The notes: generated by a model from the letters alone, not told the origin. Positions 1 through 8,815 are shown, numbered from the stretch's first letter. The stretch is DNA of 64,000 nucleotides from Limnohabitans sp. JirII-31 (GCF_002778315.1 NZ_NESA01000013.1:26378-90377), one strand, 5' to 3'. Translations and numbers: made by a program.

Positions 1-1175
1 AAGACCCCGCCATCTCGGGCAATCCCGCCACCATGACCACGCAGTACAACCAGTTGATCGAAGACTGGGTGGGCGACCAAGTGGTCAACCAAGTCGAAGC
101 CGAGTCCAAGTACCGCGAGCGTCGCGCCAGTGTGAACGCCTTCAACCAGGCCAACACCAAGCGCAAGCGCGGCCTGGCTTTGGTGCCCTTGAAGTTTGGC
201 ATCAGCTTCACCGCCACCATGCTCAACCAAGGCGGTGCCTTGCTCAACATCTACATGGACGGCTCCATCAGTGTCAACCACGGTGGCACAGAAATGGGCC
301 AAGGCCTCAACACCAAGATGGCTCAGGTGTGTGCCGACGGTTTGGGCGTGTCTTTGCAGTACGTGCGCGTCACAGGCACCGACACCCAGAAGGTGCCCAA
401 TGCATCGGCCACCTCGGCCTCTAGTGGTGCCGACATCAACGGTGCCGCCATCATGAACGCCACCGCACAAATGCGTGAGCGCTTGAAACCCGTGGCCGCC
501 CGCATGTTGGGTTGCGACGCTTCCGCCGTCACCTTTGCCGACAGCCAAGCCCATGGGGGTGGCAAGTCGGTGGCTTGGTCTGCGTTGGCCAAGCAAGCCT
601 GGCTCGACCGTGTGGGCTTGTCGGTGACGGGCTTTTACATGACCCCCGAAATTGCGTACGACTTCACCACCTTGAATGGCCGTGCGTTTTATTACTACTG
701 CTACGGCGCTGCGGTGACCGAGGTTGAAATCGACACCCGCACCGGCGAGTGGTGGCTCAAAGCGGTGGACATCGTGCACGACGCGGGCAAGAGCATCAAC
801 CCGGCCATCGACAAAGGCCAAATCGAAGGCGGCTACGTGCAAGGCATGGGCTGGCTCACGATGGAAGAGTGCATTTGGGACAAAAAAGGCAAGCTGCTCA
901 CCCATGGTCCGAGCACCTACAAAATCCCGGTGGCTGGTGACATCCCTGAGCACCTCAACATCACCTTGTTCGATGGCAGCAACGTCAAGCCGACGCCGTT
1001 CAACAGCAAGGCTGTGGGCGAGCCGCCGCTGATGTTGGCCCTGTCCACCTACTTTGCCTTGCGCGATGCGGTGAGTGCCAGTGCCGACCACAAAACCGTG
1101 GTCCACATGAATGCACCGGCCACGCCCGAGCGCATCTTGATGGCCTGCGAACGCGCCAAAGCCGCTGCACACTGA
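1..1175 (+). CDS. xdhB: Xanthine dehydrogenase large (molybdopterin-binding) subunit, first copy, 5' truncated by window edge
   Basis: The frame is open from base 3, so the gene begins outside the window and only about 390 C-terminal residues are visible. This is the molybdopterin-binding half of the large subunit of bacterial two-subunit xanthine dehydrogenase, which oxidises hypoxanthine and xanthine to urate in the cytoplasm. Visible landmarks are NHGGTEMGQGL, a cofactor-contact motif, and KAVGEPP near the end, whose glutamate matches the catalytic Glu of the family. The ending APATPERIL is shared with the complete 771-residue copy at 47128-49443, so roughly half of this protein lies upstream. 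xdhC follows after 4 nt, so this was one operon. The family assignment is secure; preferred substrate is inferred. Confidence 0.93.
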   Translation, partial: DPAISGNPATMTTQYNQLIEDWVGDQVVNQVEAESKYRERRASVNAFNQANTKRKRGLALVPLKFGISFTATMLNQGGALLNIYMDGSISVNHGGTEMGQGLNTKMAQVCADGLGVSLQYVRVTGTDTQKVPNASATSASSGADINGAAIMNATAQMRERLKPVAARMLGCDASAVTFADSQAHGGGKSVAWSALAKQAWLDRVGLSVTGFYMTPEIAYDFTTLNGRAFYYYCYGAAVTEVEIDTRTGEWWLKAVDIVHDAGKSINPAIDKGQIEGGYVQGMGWLTMEECIWDKKGKLLTHGPSTYKIPVAGDIPEHLNITLFDGSNVKPTPFNSKAVGEPPLMLALSTYFALRDAVSASADHKTVVHMNAPATPERILMACERAKAAAH

Positions 1176-1179
1176 GCTT

Positions 1180-2031
1180 GTGCCGCGACACACCGCTGAA
1201 CTGTTGAACCAACTCCAGCACGCCGACGGCGTGCTGGTGACGGTGCACAGCGTCGAGGGCTCAGGTCCACGTGATGTGGGGGCTTGGATGGCGGTTTTTC
1301 CGCACACCTTGGTCAACACCATTGGCGGTGGCCACCTGGAGTTTCAGGCCATCGACGAAGCGCGCGCCTTGCTCCACAAGCGCGCCAATGCCTCTGCCGA
1401 GGCGCCAGCCAGCCACGAAGACCACATCTTCACCTTGCGTTACGCGCTGGGGCCGGCGCTGGGCCAATGCTGTGGCGGTGTGGTGCATCTGCGGTTTGAA
1501 CCCGTTGGCGTTGCCGACGCTCCAGCGTTGCAGCAGCGCTTGCTCGCCAATGGTCAACCGCTGGCCTTGTTTGGTGGGGGTCACGTAGGGCGTGCCCTGA
1601 TTCATGTGTTGGGAAATTTGCCGTTTGTGGTGCGCTGGATCGACAGCCGAGACGAAATTTTTCCGGCGCAAGTGCCCCTGAATGTGGTGACAGAGCACTC
1701 CGACCCCGTGCACGCTGCGGTGGCCGATTTGGCACCCAACTCAGCCGTGCTCATCATGAGTTTCAGCCACGCTGAAGACCTGGATGTGGTGGCGGCCTGC
1801 TTGAAGCGTCAGCGCGCCTTGGGCGACATAGGCTTCATTGGCCTGATTGGCAGCAAAACCAAATGGGCCACCTTTCGTCACCGCTTGGAAGCACGCGGAT
1901 TCAGCGCCGACGAGCTGGCGCGGGTGACCTGCCCCATCGGCATTGAAGGCATCACCGGCAAAGAGCCCGAGGTGATTGCGGTGGCGGTGGCTGCACAGCT
2001 GCTGCAGCGCGCAGTGCCTTCAGCTCTTTGA
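1180..2031 (+). CDS. xdhC: Xanthine dehydrogenase accessory protein XdhC
   Basis: This 283-residue protein matches XdhC, the chaperone that binds molybdenum cofactor, promotes its sulfuration and inserts it into XdhB. The glycine-rich LFGGGHVGRAL at about residues 130-140 begins the Rossmann-like C-terminal domain typical of the family, and CCGGVVHLRFE around residue 100 belongs to the N-terminal part. The start is GTG, 4 nt after the xdhB stop, which suggests translational coupling. Its last 12 nt overlap the end of the convergent LysR gene. The second xdhAB set at 47128-50918 has no xdhC beside it, so this copy may serve both enzymes (inference). Confidence 0.93.
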   Translation: MPRHTAELLNQLQHADGVLVTVHSVEGSGPRDVGAWMAVFPHTLVNTIGGGHLEFQAIDEARALLHKRANASAEAPASHEDHIFTLRYALGPALGQCCGGVVHLRFEPVGVADAPALQQRLLANGQPLALFGGGHVGRALIHVLGNLPFVVRWIDSRDEIFPAQVPLNVVTEHSDPVHAAVADLAPNSAVLIMSFSHAEDLDVVAACLKRQRALGDIGFIGLIGSKTKWATFRHRLEARGFSADELARVTCPIGIEGITGKEPEVIAVAVAAQLLQRAVPSAL

Positions 2032-2907
2032 CTGCAACAACACGTCGTAGAACAGCTGCGCCGCAGCAGACAAGGCGCGGCCACGCCGCTTGATCAGCCC
2101 CAGCGTTCGGGTGATGGGCGGATCGGTCAATGGCACGCTGGCCAGCGTGGCATGGTCGCTGCGCGGCATGGCCAGTTTGGGCACTACGCCCACGCCCACG
2201 CCGGCTTCCACCAAGCTCACCAAGGCGGTGACGTGTTGAACCTCGCAAAACCAACGTGGCAGGGCCGTGCTCTTAGCCAAGGCCAGGTCAATCAGCATGC
2301 GGTTGCCGCTGCCTTGCGCCACCGACACGTAGTCGTACTGCGCCAACTCAGCCCAACGCACGCGGCGTTTTTTGGCCAGCGGATGCTGGCGCGCACAGGC
2401 CAGCACAAAAGGGTCTTCAATCAAGGGCTCAAACTCGATGTCAGGTTCTTGCGTGCCAATGTAGGTGAGCCCAAAGTCGGCTTCGCTGTGCGCCACGCTC
2501 AGCAAAATTTCAGCCGACGTTTCGTCTTGAATGCGCAACTTGATGTTGGGGTATTTGTCGTGATACGCCTTGATCACACCCGGCAGAAAGTACGCCACGG
2601 CCGAGGGCACGCAGGCGATGGTGACCTCGCCCGACAAACGCGCGGCCACGTCGTGTGTGCCCAACAGGGCGTTGTCGAGTTCGTTCAGCACATGACGCGC
2701 CTTGTTCACAAAGCCACGGCCTGCCGTGGTGAGCGACATCTGGCGGGTGGTGCGCTCAAACAAGCGCACGCCCAACGCACCTTCTAGCTTGTCAATGCGT
2801 CGGCTCAGGGCCGATTGCGAGATGCACAACACATCGGCAGCGGCTCGAAAGCTGCCGTGGTCGCTGGCGGCCACAAAGGCACGCAGGTCGGAGAGGTCGA
2901 AATTCAT
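2020..2907 (-). CDS. LysR-family transcriptional regulator
   Basis: A 295-residue LysR regulator. The N-terminal winged helix (about residues 1-60) contains the recognition-helix segment QSALSRRIDKLE, and a periplasmic-binding-like effector domain follows. The frame is open far upstream, but the ATG at 2907 places MNFDLSDLRAF at the expected N-terminus; longer starts would run into the neighbouring gene. It is transcribed away from the Ldh2 dehydrogenase gene at 2998, with 90 bp between them, the usual layout for a LysR protein controlling its divergent neighbour. The effector is not known; a substrate of the dehydrogenase or of the Bug receptor is the natural guess. Confidence 0.9.
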   Translation of the reverse strand: MNFDLSDLRAFVAASDHGSFRAAADVLCISQSALSRRIDKLEGALGVRLFERTTRQMSLTTAGRGFVNKARHVLNELDNALLGTHDVAARLSGEVTIACVPSAVAYFLPGVIKAYHDKYPNIKLRIQDETSAEILLSVAHSEADFGLTYIGTQEPDIEFEPLIEDPFVLACARQHPLAKKRRVRWAELAQYDYVSVAQGSGNRMLIDLALAKSTALPRWFCEVQHVTALVSLVEAGVGVGVVPKLAMPRSDHATLASVPLTDPPITRTLGLIKRRGRALSAAAQLFYDVLLQSKS

Positions 2908-2997
2908 GCGTGTAACGCACCAATGATTGAGATATTTGCACTTTACTCGACTCTTGGGCGCTTTCATAATTCGCCCCAACCAAGAAAGGCGCCTCCC
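2908..2997. promoter_or_regulatory. Divergent LysR/dehydrogenase control region
   Basis: This 90-bp gap between divergent start codons must hold both promoters. The stretch around 2922-2945 is AT-rich compared with its surroundings and is a reasonable place for LysR binding, but I cannot pick out a clear T-N11-A dyad. A purine-rich ribosome-binding site, AAGAAAGG, lies at 2982-2989 and supports the start of the dehydrogenase at 2998. Confidence 0.4.
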
Positions 2998-4047
2998 ATG
3001 AACGATGTGAAAAAACCAAGCACTGCATTGCACGAAGCAGAACTCACCACCCTCGGCACACGTGCCTTCCAAGGCTTGGGCTTGCCTCTGGCCGACGCCC
3101 AAGAAGTAGCCCGCGTGTTGGTGATGGCCGACTTGTTTGGCCTGTCTACCCATGGTTTGAGCCGCGTGGAGTCGTATGGCGAGCGTTTGCTGCTCAAAGG
3201 CATCAAGGCCGAACCCCACATCACGGTCGAGCGCGTGGCGCCTGCCATGGTGCGGGTGGATGGCGACAACGGCGTGGGCCCGGTGGTGGGCATGCGCTCG
3301 CTCAAGGCGGCCATGGAAGTGGCCCGCGAATGTGGCGTGGGCATTGCATTCGCTCGCGGCAGCAACCACTTTGGCCCCATTTCACCGTATTCGTTGATTG
3401 CCGCTGAAGCAGGTTTCGCCAGCATCATCGGCAGCAACGCCACCACCACGATTGCGCCTTGGGGCGGCAGCGATGCACGCCTGGGCAATAGCCCGATTGG
3501 TTTTGGCGTGCCGCATCCGGGTGGCCAACCCTTCTTGCTCGACATGGCCATGAGCGTGGTGGCGCGTGCCAAGATTCGCAATGCGTTCAAGCGTGGCGAG
3601 TCGATTCCCGACACCTGGGCCACCGACAAAGAAGGCCGTGCCACCACCGATCCCAAAGCCGCATTGGACGGTTTCTTGCAGCCCGTGGGTGGGCACAAAG
3701 GCTACGGTCTGGCGCTGTTGGTGGACTTGTTTGCAGGTCTGCTCTCCAACGCGGCTTACTTGACGCATGTGAAGTCGTGGGTCGATGCGCCCGACGAGCC
3801 GCAGAACCTGGGCCATTTCTTCATCCTGATCGACACCCAGCGCTTGGGCTCGAGCGAGTGGCTGGCCCAGCGCATGAGCGACTTTGCCGCCATCTTGCAT
3901 GACAGCCCACCGGTCGAAGCCGACAAGCCCGTGCTGGTGCCCGGCCAAATTGAACTGGCCAAAATGGAACGCCAGCGTCGCGAGGGTGTGGTGCTTGACC
4001 CGGCTGTGTTGGCCTTGCTCTACAAGTACGCTGCTGTGGCCCCTTGA
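2998..4047 (+). CDS. Malate/L-lactate/ureidoglycolate dehydrogenase family (Ldh_2) oxidoreductase
   Basis: A 349-residue NAD(P)-dependent dehydrogenase of the Ldh_2 family, which reduces or oxidises 2-hydroxy/2-keto acids and includes ureidoglycolate, sulfolactate and 2,3-diketogulonate enzymes. The family signature LSTHGLSRVESY is near residue 45, GSNHFGPI near residue 122, and GGHKGYGLALLVD near residue 230. I chose ATG 2998 because it is preceded by a good ribosome-binding site and gives the standard family length; the longer open frame back to 2815 covers the promoter. A Bug receptor follows after 39 nt, suggesting import and oxidation of one organic acid. Ureidoglycolate would fit the purine theme, but sequence alone does not settle the substrate. 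Confidence 0.88.
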   Translation: MNDVKKPSTALHEAELTTLGTRAFQGLGLPLADAQEVARVLVMADLFGLSTHGLSRVESYGERLLLKGIKAEPHITVERVAPAMVRVDGDNGVGPVVGMRSLKAAMEVARECGVGIAFARGSNHFGPISPYSLIAAEAGFASIIGSNATTTIAPWGGSDARLGNSPIGFGVPHPGGQPFLLDMAMSVVARAKIRNAFKRGESIPDTWATDKEGRATTDPKAALDGFLQPVGGHKGYGLALLVDLFAGLLSNAAYLTHVKSWVDAPDEPQNLGHFFILIDTQRLGSSEWLAQRMSDFAAILHDSPPVEADKPVLVPGQIELAKMERQRREGVVLDPAVLALLYKYAAVAP

Positions 4048-4086
4048 GTCATCCGCCCGAAAACAACAACCCAGAAAGAGACAAAC

Positions 4087-5055
4087 ATGAAACGCTTCGT
4101 TCCTGTGTTGACATCGTTGCTCGCCTTGATCGGTGCAGCCCACGCGCAATCGGACTACCCCAACAAACCCATTCGCATGGTCGTGCCTTATGTGGCTGGA
4201 GGTGCGGCAGACATCACGGCACGTGTAATTGGGCAAAAAATGTCCGAAAGTTTGGGCCAGTCGGTGATCATCGACAACAAGCCCGGTGCCAACGGCATGC
4301 TGGGGACAGACTTTGTGGCCAAGGCTGCGCCCGATGGTTACACCTTGTTGCTCACGGCCAGCGGGCCCATCGTGGTCAACCCTGTGCTCTATGCCAAGGT
4401 GCCTTATGACGCCGTGAATGACTTGGCGCCTGTGAGCCAAATCACCAGCTACCAATATGCGGTGGCGGTGCCTGCCGCGTCACCGATTCAAAACATGCGC
4501 GATCTGGTGGCCCTGGCCAAAGCCAAACCCAAAGAAGTCAGCTACGGCTCCACGGGCATTGGTGGCGGTGGTCACTTGGCGGGTGAGCTGCTGAGTCAAA
4601 TCACGGGCACGCAAATGATCCACGTTCCCTACAAAGGCGCAGCACCGGCCCTGGCCGATTTGTTGGGTGGGCAACTCACCTTCACCTTCGAGCCTGTGGT
4701 CACCGCAGGACCGATGGTCAAAGCCGGCAAGCTGCGAGCCTTTGCGGTGTCCGGCCCCCGACGTGCGGCCAGCCTGCCGCAGTTGCCCACGCTCAACGAG
4801 CTGGGGTTCACGGGCTTCAACATCACCCAGTTCCAGGGGGTGTTTGCACCTGCCAAAACCGACCCCGCCATCATTGCGCGCTTGCACCAAGAAATTGTCA
4901 AAGCCAGCAAGTCCATCGACGCCAATCGTCGTCTCGTGGACGAGGGAGGCAACGAAATCATTGCCAGCTCGCCGGCCGAGTTTGCGCGTCTGGTCAAATC
5001 TGACTTGGCCTTGTATGGCAAGCTGATCAAAGACGCGGGCATCAAGCCCGAGTGA
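4087..5055 (+). CDS. Bug-family (TctC-like) periplasmic tricarboxylate-type receptor
   Basis: A 322-residue extracytoplasmic receptor of the Bug family, the solute-binding part of tripartite tricarboxylate transporters. A Sec signal peptide ends near AHAQS (about residue 21). The family hallmarks YPNKPIRMVVPYVAGGAADITAR-type opening, KPGANGMLGTD near residue 60, and HVPYKGAAPALADLLGGQ near residue 180 are all present. No membrane partners (TctA/TctB) are encoded nearby, so this is an orphan receptor, as is common in Burkholderiales. It lies between the dehydrogenase and an MBL-fold hydrolase in the same orientation. Ligand unknown, probably a small carboxylate. Confidence 0.93.
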   Translation: MKRFVPVLTSLLALIGAAHAQSDYPNKPIRMVVPYVAGGAADITARVIGQKMSESLGQSVIIDNKPGANGMLGTDFVAKAAPDGYTLLLTASGPIVVNPVLYAKVPYDAVNDLAPVSQITSYQYAVAVPAASPIQNMRDLVALAKAKPKEVSYGSTGIGGGGHLAGELLSQITGTQMIHVPYKGAAPALADLLGGQLTFTFEPVVTAGPMVKAGKLRAFAVSGPRRAASLPQLPTLNELGFTGFNITQFQGVFAPAKTDPAIIARLHQEIVKASKSIDANRRLVDEGGNEIIASSPAEFARLVKSDLALYGKLIKDAGIKPE

Positions 5056-5082
5056 GACCCTAGATATGTGTAGGAGTGCGAG

Positions 5083-5868
5083 ATGTACCAAGTCGATGTG
5101 TTGATTCAAGGCTTTCCCGGCCGCGCCGTGTGCCACGGTGGCTTGGGCTGGAGCACCATCACGTTGTTGCGTGGCGAAGGCCGTGTGATCTTGTTGGATG
5201 TGGGCGCCTTTGGCGTGCGCAAGCCCTTGGCCAAACAACTGCAAGCGCACGGTGTGCGCGCCCAAGACGTGACCGATGTGGTGCTGACCCACGCCCACTA
5301 CGACCATGCGGTCAACTTCACCTTGTTTCCCAATGCCACCGTGTGGATTGGCGACGCCGAGCTCACCTGGGCGGCCAGCGAACCGGCAGGCTTCAACCCC
5401 TTGCCCGAGTTGTATGTGCGCGAGTTGTGCCAGTCGCCACGCGTCCAACGCATCCAAGCGGGCGACGCCTTTTTGCCGGGCTTTGAAGCCTTGGCAGCGC
5501 CAGGTCACACCCCCGGGCATTTGATTTTTGTCTTGCATGGCAACCAGGTGCCCATTGTGTTCACGGGCGACGCGGCGAAGAACCGTGCCGAGTTGTTGTC
5601 GCGCAGCGTCGCCGACAGCGACGACATGGCCGACAGCATCAGCACCCTGAACCTCATTTGGGATTGCTGGCGCGCCAAGCCCGGCACGCTGCTCATCCCC
5701 GGTCACGACCTCACCATGGTGCTCGACGCTTCGGGCGAGCCGCAGTACATCGGCCAGCGTGAAGCCTCCATTGCTGCTTGGTTTTCCGAGACTCTTGAGC
5801 AGTCCACCACCATCGACTTGTGCGCCAATGCGGGCACCGGTTTGTTCACCGATTTGGTGGCGCGTTGA
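5083..5868 (+). CDS. MBL-fold metallo-hydrolase
   Basis: A 261-residue cytoplasmic protein with the full metallo-beta-lactamase fold metal-binding set: HAHYDH near residue 70, APGHTPGH near residue 143, TGDAAKN near residue 165 and PGHD near residue 208. This pattern binds two metal ions and suggests a hydrolase acting on an ester, lactone or thioester, as in lactonase-like members. A clear ribosome-binding site (TAGGAG) lies 7-12 nt before the ATG, and the gap from the Bug receptor gene is only 27 nt, so it is probably co-transcribed. The substrate is not deducible; by context it may process the imported acid or its lactone. Confidence 0.88.
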   Translation: MYQVDVLIQGFPGRAVCHGGLGWSTITLLRGEGRVILLDVGAFGVRKPLAKQLQAHGVRAQDVTDVVLTHAHYDHAVNFTLFPNATVWIGDAELTWAASEPAGFNPLPELYVRELCQSPRVQRIQAGDAFLPGFEALAAPGHTPGHLIFVLHGNQVPIVFTGDAAKNRAELLSRSVADSDDMADSISTLNLIWDCWRAKPGTLLIPGHDLTMVLDASGEPQYIGQREASIAAWFSETLEQSTTIDLCANAGTGLFTDLVAR

Positions 5869-5915
5869 GCGCTGCCTGACTTCCTTCTTTCACGGCCATC
5901 ACCACCACCACTACC

Positions 5916-6647
5916 ATGTCTTACAGCCCCGCTTTGCTTGCTGAATTTGCACCCACCGGCGTCTTGCGCGCCTCCATCAATCTGGGCAATCCCATCCTGG
6001 CCAATGCTGGCGCAGACGGTCAACCCTTTGGCGTGTCCATTGACTTGGCGCGTGGCTTTGCCAAGCACCTGGGCCTTCCCCTTGACCTCGTGGTGTTTGA
6101 CGCCGCAGGCAAGTCGGTCGATGCCGTGACGAACGAGCAAGCCGACTTTGGTTTCTTTGCGGTCGATCCGGTGCGGGGTGCCGGTATCCACTTCACCGCC
6201 CCCTATGTGTTGATCGAAGGCAGCTACATGGTGCCCGAGGCATCGGCCATTCACAGCAACAACCAAGTGGACAACGCGGGTGTGCGCGTGGTGGTGGGCA
6301 AGGGCAGTGCGTATGACCTGTACCTCACGCGTGAGTTGAAGAACGCCAGCATCGTGCGTGCGCCCACCTCGCCCACCGTGGTGGACACCTTTTTAGCGCA
6401 AGGCTGCGAGGTGGCGGCAGGCGTCAAACAGCAACTCGAAGCCGATGCACTGCGTGTGCCTGGCATGCGCTTGTTGCCCGGTCGCTTCATGGTGATTCAG
6501 CAGGCCATGGGCTTGCCCAAGAGCCGCAGCCCCGAAGCCGTGGCCGTGTTGCGCGCCTATGTGGAAGATATGAAGCAAAGCGGCTTTGTGGCCGACGCCC
6601 TCAAACGCCACAACATTCAGGGCGCTTCGGTGGCCCCTGCGGCCTGA
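5916..6647 (+). CDS. Family 3 solute-binding-like protein without a signal peptide
   Basis: The 243 residues match the two-lobed fold of amino-acid-type (family 3) solute-binding proteins: GVLRASINLGNP at the start, GFFAVDPVR in the middle and GKGSAYDLYLTRELK at the second lobe. These proteins normally work in the periplasm, but here the mature fold begins almost at once (about residue 14) and no hydrophobic leader precedes it, nor do I see an upstream start that would add one. It may be a cytoplasmic ligand-binding protein or enzyme-like derivative. It is the last gene of the run starting at 2998. No ABC permease genes adjoin it. Confidence 0.8.
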   Translation: MSYSPALLAEFAPTGVLRASINLGNPILANAGADGQPFGVSIDLARGFAKHLGLPLDLVVFDAAGKSVDAVTNEQADFGFFAVDPVRGAGIHFTAPYVLIEGSYMVPEASAIHSNNQVDNAGVRVVVGKGSAYDLYLTRELKNASIVRAPTSPTVVDTFLAQGCEVAAGVKQQLEADALRVPGMRLLPGRFMVIQQAMGLPKSRSPEAVAVLRAYVEDMKQSGFVADALKRHNIQGASVAPAA

Positions 6648-6849
6648 CACCGTCTGGCGTGGGGTGATCAAAAAGGGCTCGCCACCCGCTTGGCTTGGTG
6701 ACAAAAACTGTATACACTTCGTGCCACCTGTCGCAGCGGAGCAGGGCACAGCATGTAGCGCACATGCAGGCCCCTTGTTCGCGACCCTTGCTTCATTCAC
6801 AGTGCCCGCGGTGGTGAATGATCTCTTCTAGCCAATGGACGGGTGTGAC
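6648..6849 (+). promoter_or_regulatory. puuD upstream region with a TGTATACA palindrome
   Basis: About 200 bp separate the preceding gene from puuD. The palindrome TGTATACA at 6709-6716, embedded in AAACTGTATACAC, is a candidate regulator site; related GTATAC-containing sequence occurs near 57586. No convincing terminator or sigma-70 promoter could be chosen by eye. Confidence 0.3.
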
Positions 6850-8064
6850 ATGGATGCGTACTTACTCGATTGGGCCAACCTGCTGCTGCGCTGGGTGCAT
6901 GTGATCACCGCCATCGCTTGGATTGGCTCTTCGTTTTATTTTGTTTTTCTCGACAACAACCTGATCAAGCCCAACTCACCGGACTTGTTGGAAAAAGGTG
7001 TGGACGGTGCCATGTGGGCGGTGCACGGCGGGGGGTTTTACAACCCCCAAAAGTACATGGTGGCGCCCAAGAAGATCCATACCAAACTGCATTGGTTTTA
7101 CTGGGAGGCCTACACCACGTGGTTGACCGGCTTCTCGCTGTTCACCGTGCTGTACCTCTGGAATGCAGGCACCTTTTTGATCGACAAGTCCTTGATGGAC
7201 TGGTCACCTGCCCAAGCCATCACCGCTGCGTTGAGCTTCTTGGTGGTGTTCTGGTTGATCTACGACACCGTGAGTCGTGTGTTTGGTTTTCGTGAGAACG
7301 GTGAACGCATCGTCGGCGCCATCATGATGGGGGTGGTGGCGTTTGCAGCCTGGGCGGCATGCCACTTGTTTGCAGGCCGTGCGGCCTTCTTGCTGGTGGG
7401 GGCCATGATTGCCACGGCCATGAGCGCCAACGTGTTCTTTTGGATCATCCCCGGCCAACGCAAGGTGGTGGCCGCCATGACCTCTGGCGTGGCGATGGAC
7501 CCCAAAGAGTTGGCCATGCATGGCAAGCGCGGCAAGCAACGCAGCGTGCACAACACCTATTTCACGCTGCCGGTGATTTTTGCCATGCTGAGCAACCACT
7601 ACAGCTTCTTGTACACCCACGAATACCACTGGGTGGTGTTGGTGTTGATGATGTTGGCAGGTGCCTTGATTCGCCAGTTCTTTGTGCAACGTCACGGCTA
7701 CCACTTGGGCCGAGCCAGCAACCCCTTGCCCTTCGCCATCGCTGGTGTGGTGGTGCTGTTGGGCGTGATTGTGTGGTTGCGTCCAGCACCCACGGCCAAC
7801 GCCAGCGCAGCCTCGGCTGCTCCTGTGACATTTGCCCAAGTCAGCCAAGTGTTTGAGCAACGCTGCTACATGTGCCACGGAGCCCAGGTGCAAATGAAAA
7901 ACGTACGCTTTGACACCGCCGACGGTGTGAAACAGCACGCACTCAACATTTACCAACAAGCCGTGGTGTTGCGGGTGATGCCCATGAACAACGCCACCGG
8001 CATCACCGAAGGAGAGCGCGGCTTGATCAAGCGTTGGTACGAGGCGGGTGCCAAGACTGAGTGA
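6850..8064 (+). CDS. puuD: Membrane urate oxidase (urate hydroxylase) PuuD with C-terminal cytochrome c domain
   Basis: The product (404 residues from ATG 6850; ATG 6835 would add five) matches PuuD, an integral membrane enzyme that converts urate to 5-hydroxyisourate and passes electrons to its own cytochrome c domain. The N-terminal segment LLLRWVHVITAIAWIGSSF starts the urate hydroxylase domain, with several further hydrophobic helices to about residue 310. The C-terminal domain carries heme motif CYMCH at residues 339-343, and PMNN near residue 378 supplies the probable axial methionine. This replaces the soluble cofactor-free uricase. It continues the pathway from the xanthine dehydrogenases in this window. 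Hydrolase and decarboxylase partners (HIUH, OHCU) are not seen here. Confidence 0.93.
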   Translation: MDAYLLDWANLLLRWVHVITAIAWIGSSFYFVFLDNNLIKPNSPDLLEKGVDGAMWAVHGGGFYNPQKYMVAPKKIHTKLHWFYWEAYTTWLTGFSLFTVLYLWNAGTFLIDKSLMDWSPAQAITAALSFLVVFWLIYDTVSRVFGFRENGERIVGAIMMGVVAFAAWAACHLFAGRAAFLLVGAMIATAMSANVFFWIIPGQRKVVAAMTSGVAMDPKELAMHGKRGKQRSVHNTYFTLPVIFAMLSNHYSFLYTHEYHWVVLVLMMLAGALIRQFFVQRHGYHLGRASNPLPFAIAGVVVLLGVIVWLRPAPTANASAASAAPVTFAQVSQVFEQRCYMCHGAQVQMKNVRFDTADGVKQHALNIYQQAVVLRVMPMNNATGITEGERGLIKRWYEAGAKTE

Positions 8065-8120
8065 GTTTGGTCTAGGCTGGCTTTTGACCGTTTCATACGC
8101 GGGTCTTCTTTTTATACAAC

Positions 8121-8163
8121 GCTCCAAAGTATTACTCTGTAGAATTCGGTAACACTTTGGAGC
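8121..8163. promoter_or_regulatory. vapBC operator: 15-bp inverted repeat around a -10 element
   Basis: Two arms, GCTCCAAAGTATTAC at 8121-8135 and GTAACACTTTGGAGC at 8149-8163, are reverse complements with one mismatch, separated by 13 bp. The spacer holds TAGAAT (8140-8145), a five-of-six match to a -10 box, so a bound repressor would cover the promoter. The right arm also contains GGAG, the likely Shine-Dalgarno sequence of vapB at 8171. This is the arrangement expected of VapBC autoregulation. Confidence 0.7.
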
Positions 8164-8170
8164 AAAGTCC

Positions 8171-8410
8171 ATGTCCACCACCCTGACCGTCAAAGGCCAA
8201 GTCACTATTCCTAAGCAAATTCGCGATGCGCTGAATTTGCAGCCTGGCAGCTTGGTCGACTTCGCCGTCAACCGCGATGGCGAGGTGGTGTTGCACAAAG
8301 CCCCGCAAAAAAACAAACGCAAGCTTGACCGGTTCGAAGCGGCTCGCGGCAAAGCCGATGTGGCTTGGCGCACCCAAGACCTGATGGCTTTGTTGCGCGG
8401 CGACGCCTGA
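8171..8410 (+). CDS. vapB: VapB-type antitoxin, AbrB/SpoVT DNA-binding fold
   Basis: A 79-residue protein whose first 45 residues form a swapped-hairpin AbrB domain, with the signature VKGQVTIPKQIRDALNL and GSLVDFAVN. The lysine- and arginine-rich second half (about residues 45-79) is the toxin-binding tail. Such antitoxins neutralise a PIN-domain toxin and bind the operator with it. The toxin gene begins on the base after this gene's stop codon, and a large inverted repeat lies 7 bp upstream of its start, both normal for a vapBC unit. Family certain; the antitoxin role follows from the neighbour. Confidence 0.9.
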   Translation: MSTTLTVKGQVTIPKQIRDALNLQPGSLVDFAVNRDGEVVLHKAPQKNKRKLDRFEAARGKADVAWRTQDLMALLRGDA

Positions 8411-8815
8411 ATGCTGGTTGATACCAACGTCTTGGTCGACGTGTTGCAAAACGACCCGGATTGGGTGGACTGGTCCATTGCTCAGTTGCGCGCACAGTCG
8501 CAGATCCATCGCCTGATCATCAACCCGATCATTTATGCCGAGCTGTCGTTGACGTTTTCAAGCGTCGAAGCCCTGGACCGCGTGCTGGCCGATATGGTGT
8601 TGCCCGTGGTCGAAGTTCCCAAGCCCGCCTTGTTTTTGGCGGGCAAAGCGTTTGTACAGTACCGTCGCAGTGGTGGACAAAAAAGCAATGTGCTGGCTGA
8701 TTTTTTCATTGGCGCGCATGCAGCGGTGGCCCGACTGCCCATGCTCACCCGAGACGCGCAGCGCTACCAAAGTTACTTTCCAAGCGTTCGCTTGGTGATG
8801 CCGGAGATGAAGTGA
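8411..8815 (+). CDS. vapC: VapC-type PIN-domain ribonuclease toxin
   Basis: A 134-residue PIN-domain endoribonuclease. The acidic metal-binding residues are visible: D4 in MLVDTNVLVDV, the glutamate in YAELSLTF near residue 45, D97 in VLADFFIGAHA and D117 in LTRDAQRY. VapC toxins cleave tRNA or rRNA when antitoxin is degraded. It starts directly after vapB with no gap. Its stop codon overlaps the start of modA (TGATG), an unusual link between a toxin gene and a molybdate transporter. All catalytic residues are intact, so the toxin is probably functional. Confidence 0.9.
   Translation: MLVDTNVLVDVLQNDPDWVDWSIAQLRAQSQIHRLIINPIIYAELSLTFSSVEALDRVLADMVLPVVEVPKPALFLAGKAFVQYRRSGGQKSNVLADFFIGAHAAVARLPMLTRDAQRYQSYFPSVRLVMPEMK

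Noticed and set aside
2908..3369. Extended 449-residue version of the LysR protein at 2020
   Set aside because: The extra N-terminal 154 residues lie antisense to the dehydrogenase gene and precede a complete LysR N-terminus at 2907.
3382..4455. 357-codon minus-strand open frame antisense to the Ldh2 dehydrogenase and Bug receptor
   Set aside because: Both genes on the plus strand have clear family motifs and ribosome-binding sites; the antisense frame spans two genes and has no recognisable fold.
4480..5706. 408-codon minus-strand open frame antisense to the Bug receptor and MBL hydrolase
   Set aside because: It crosses two well-supported plus-strand genes and has shadow-like composition.
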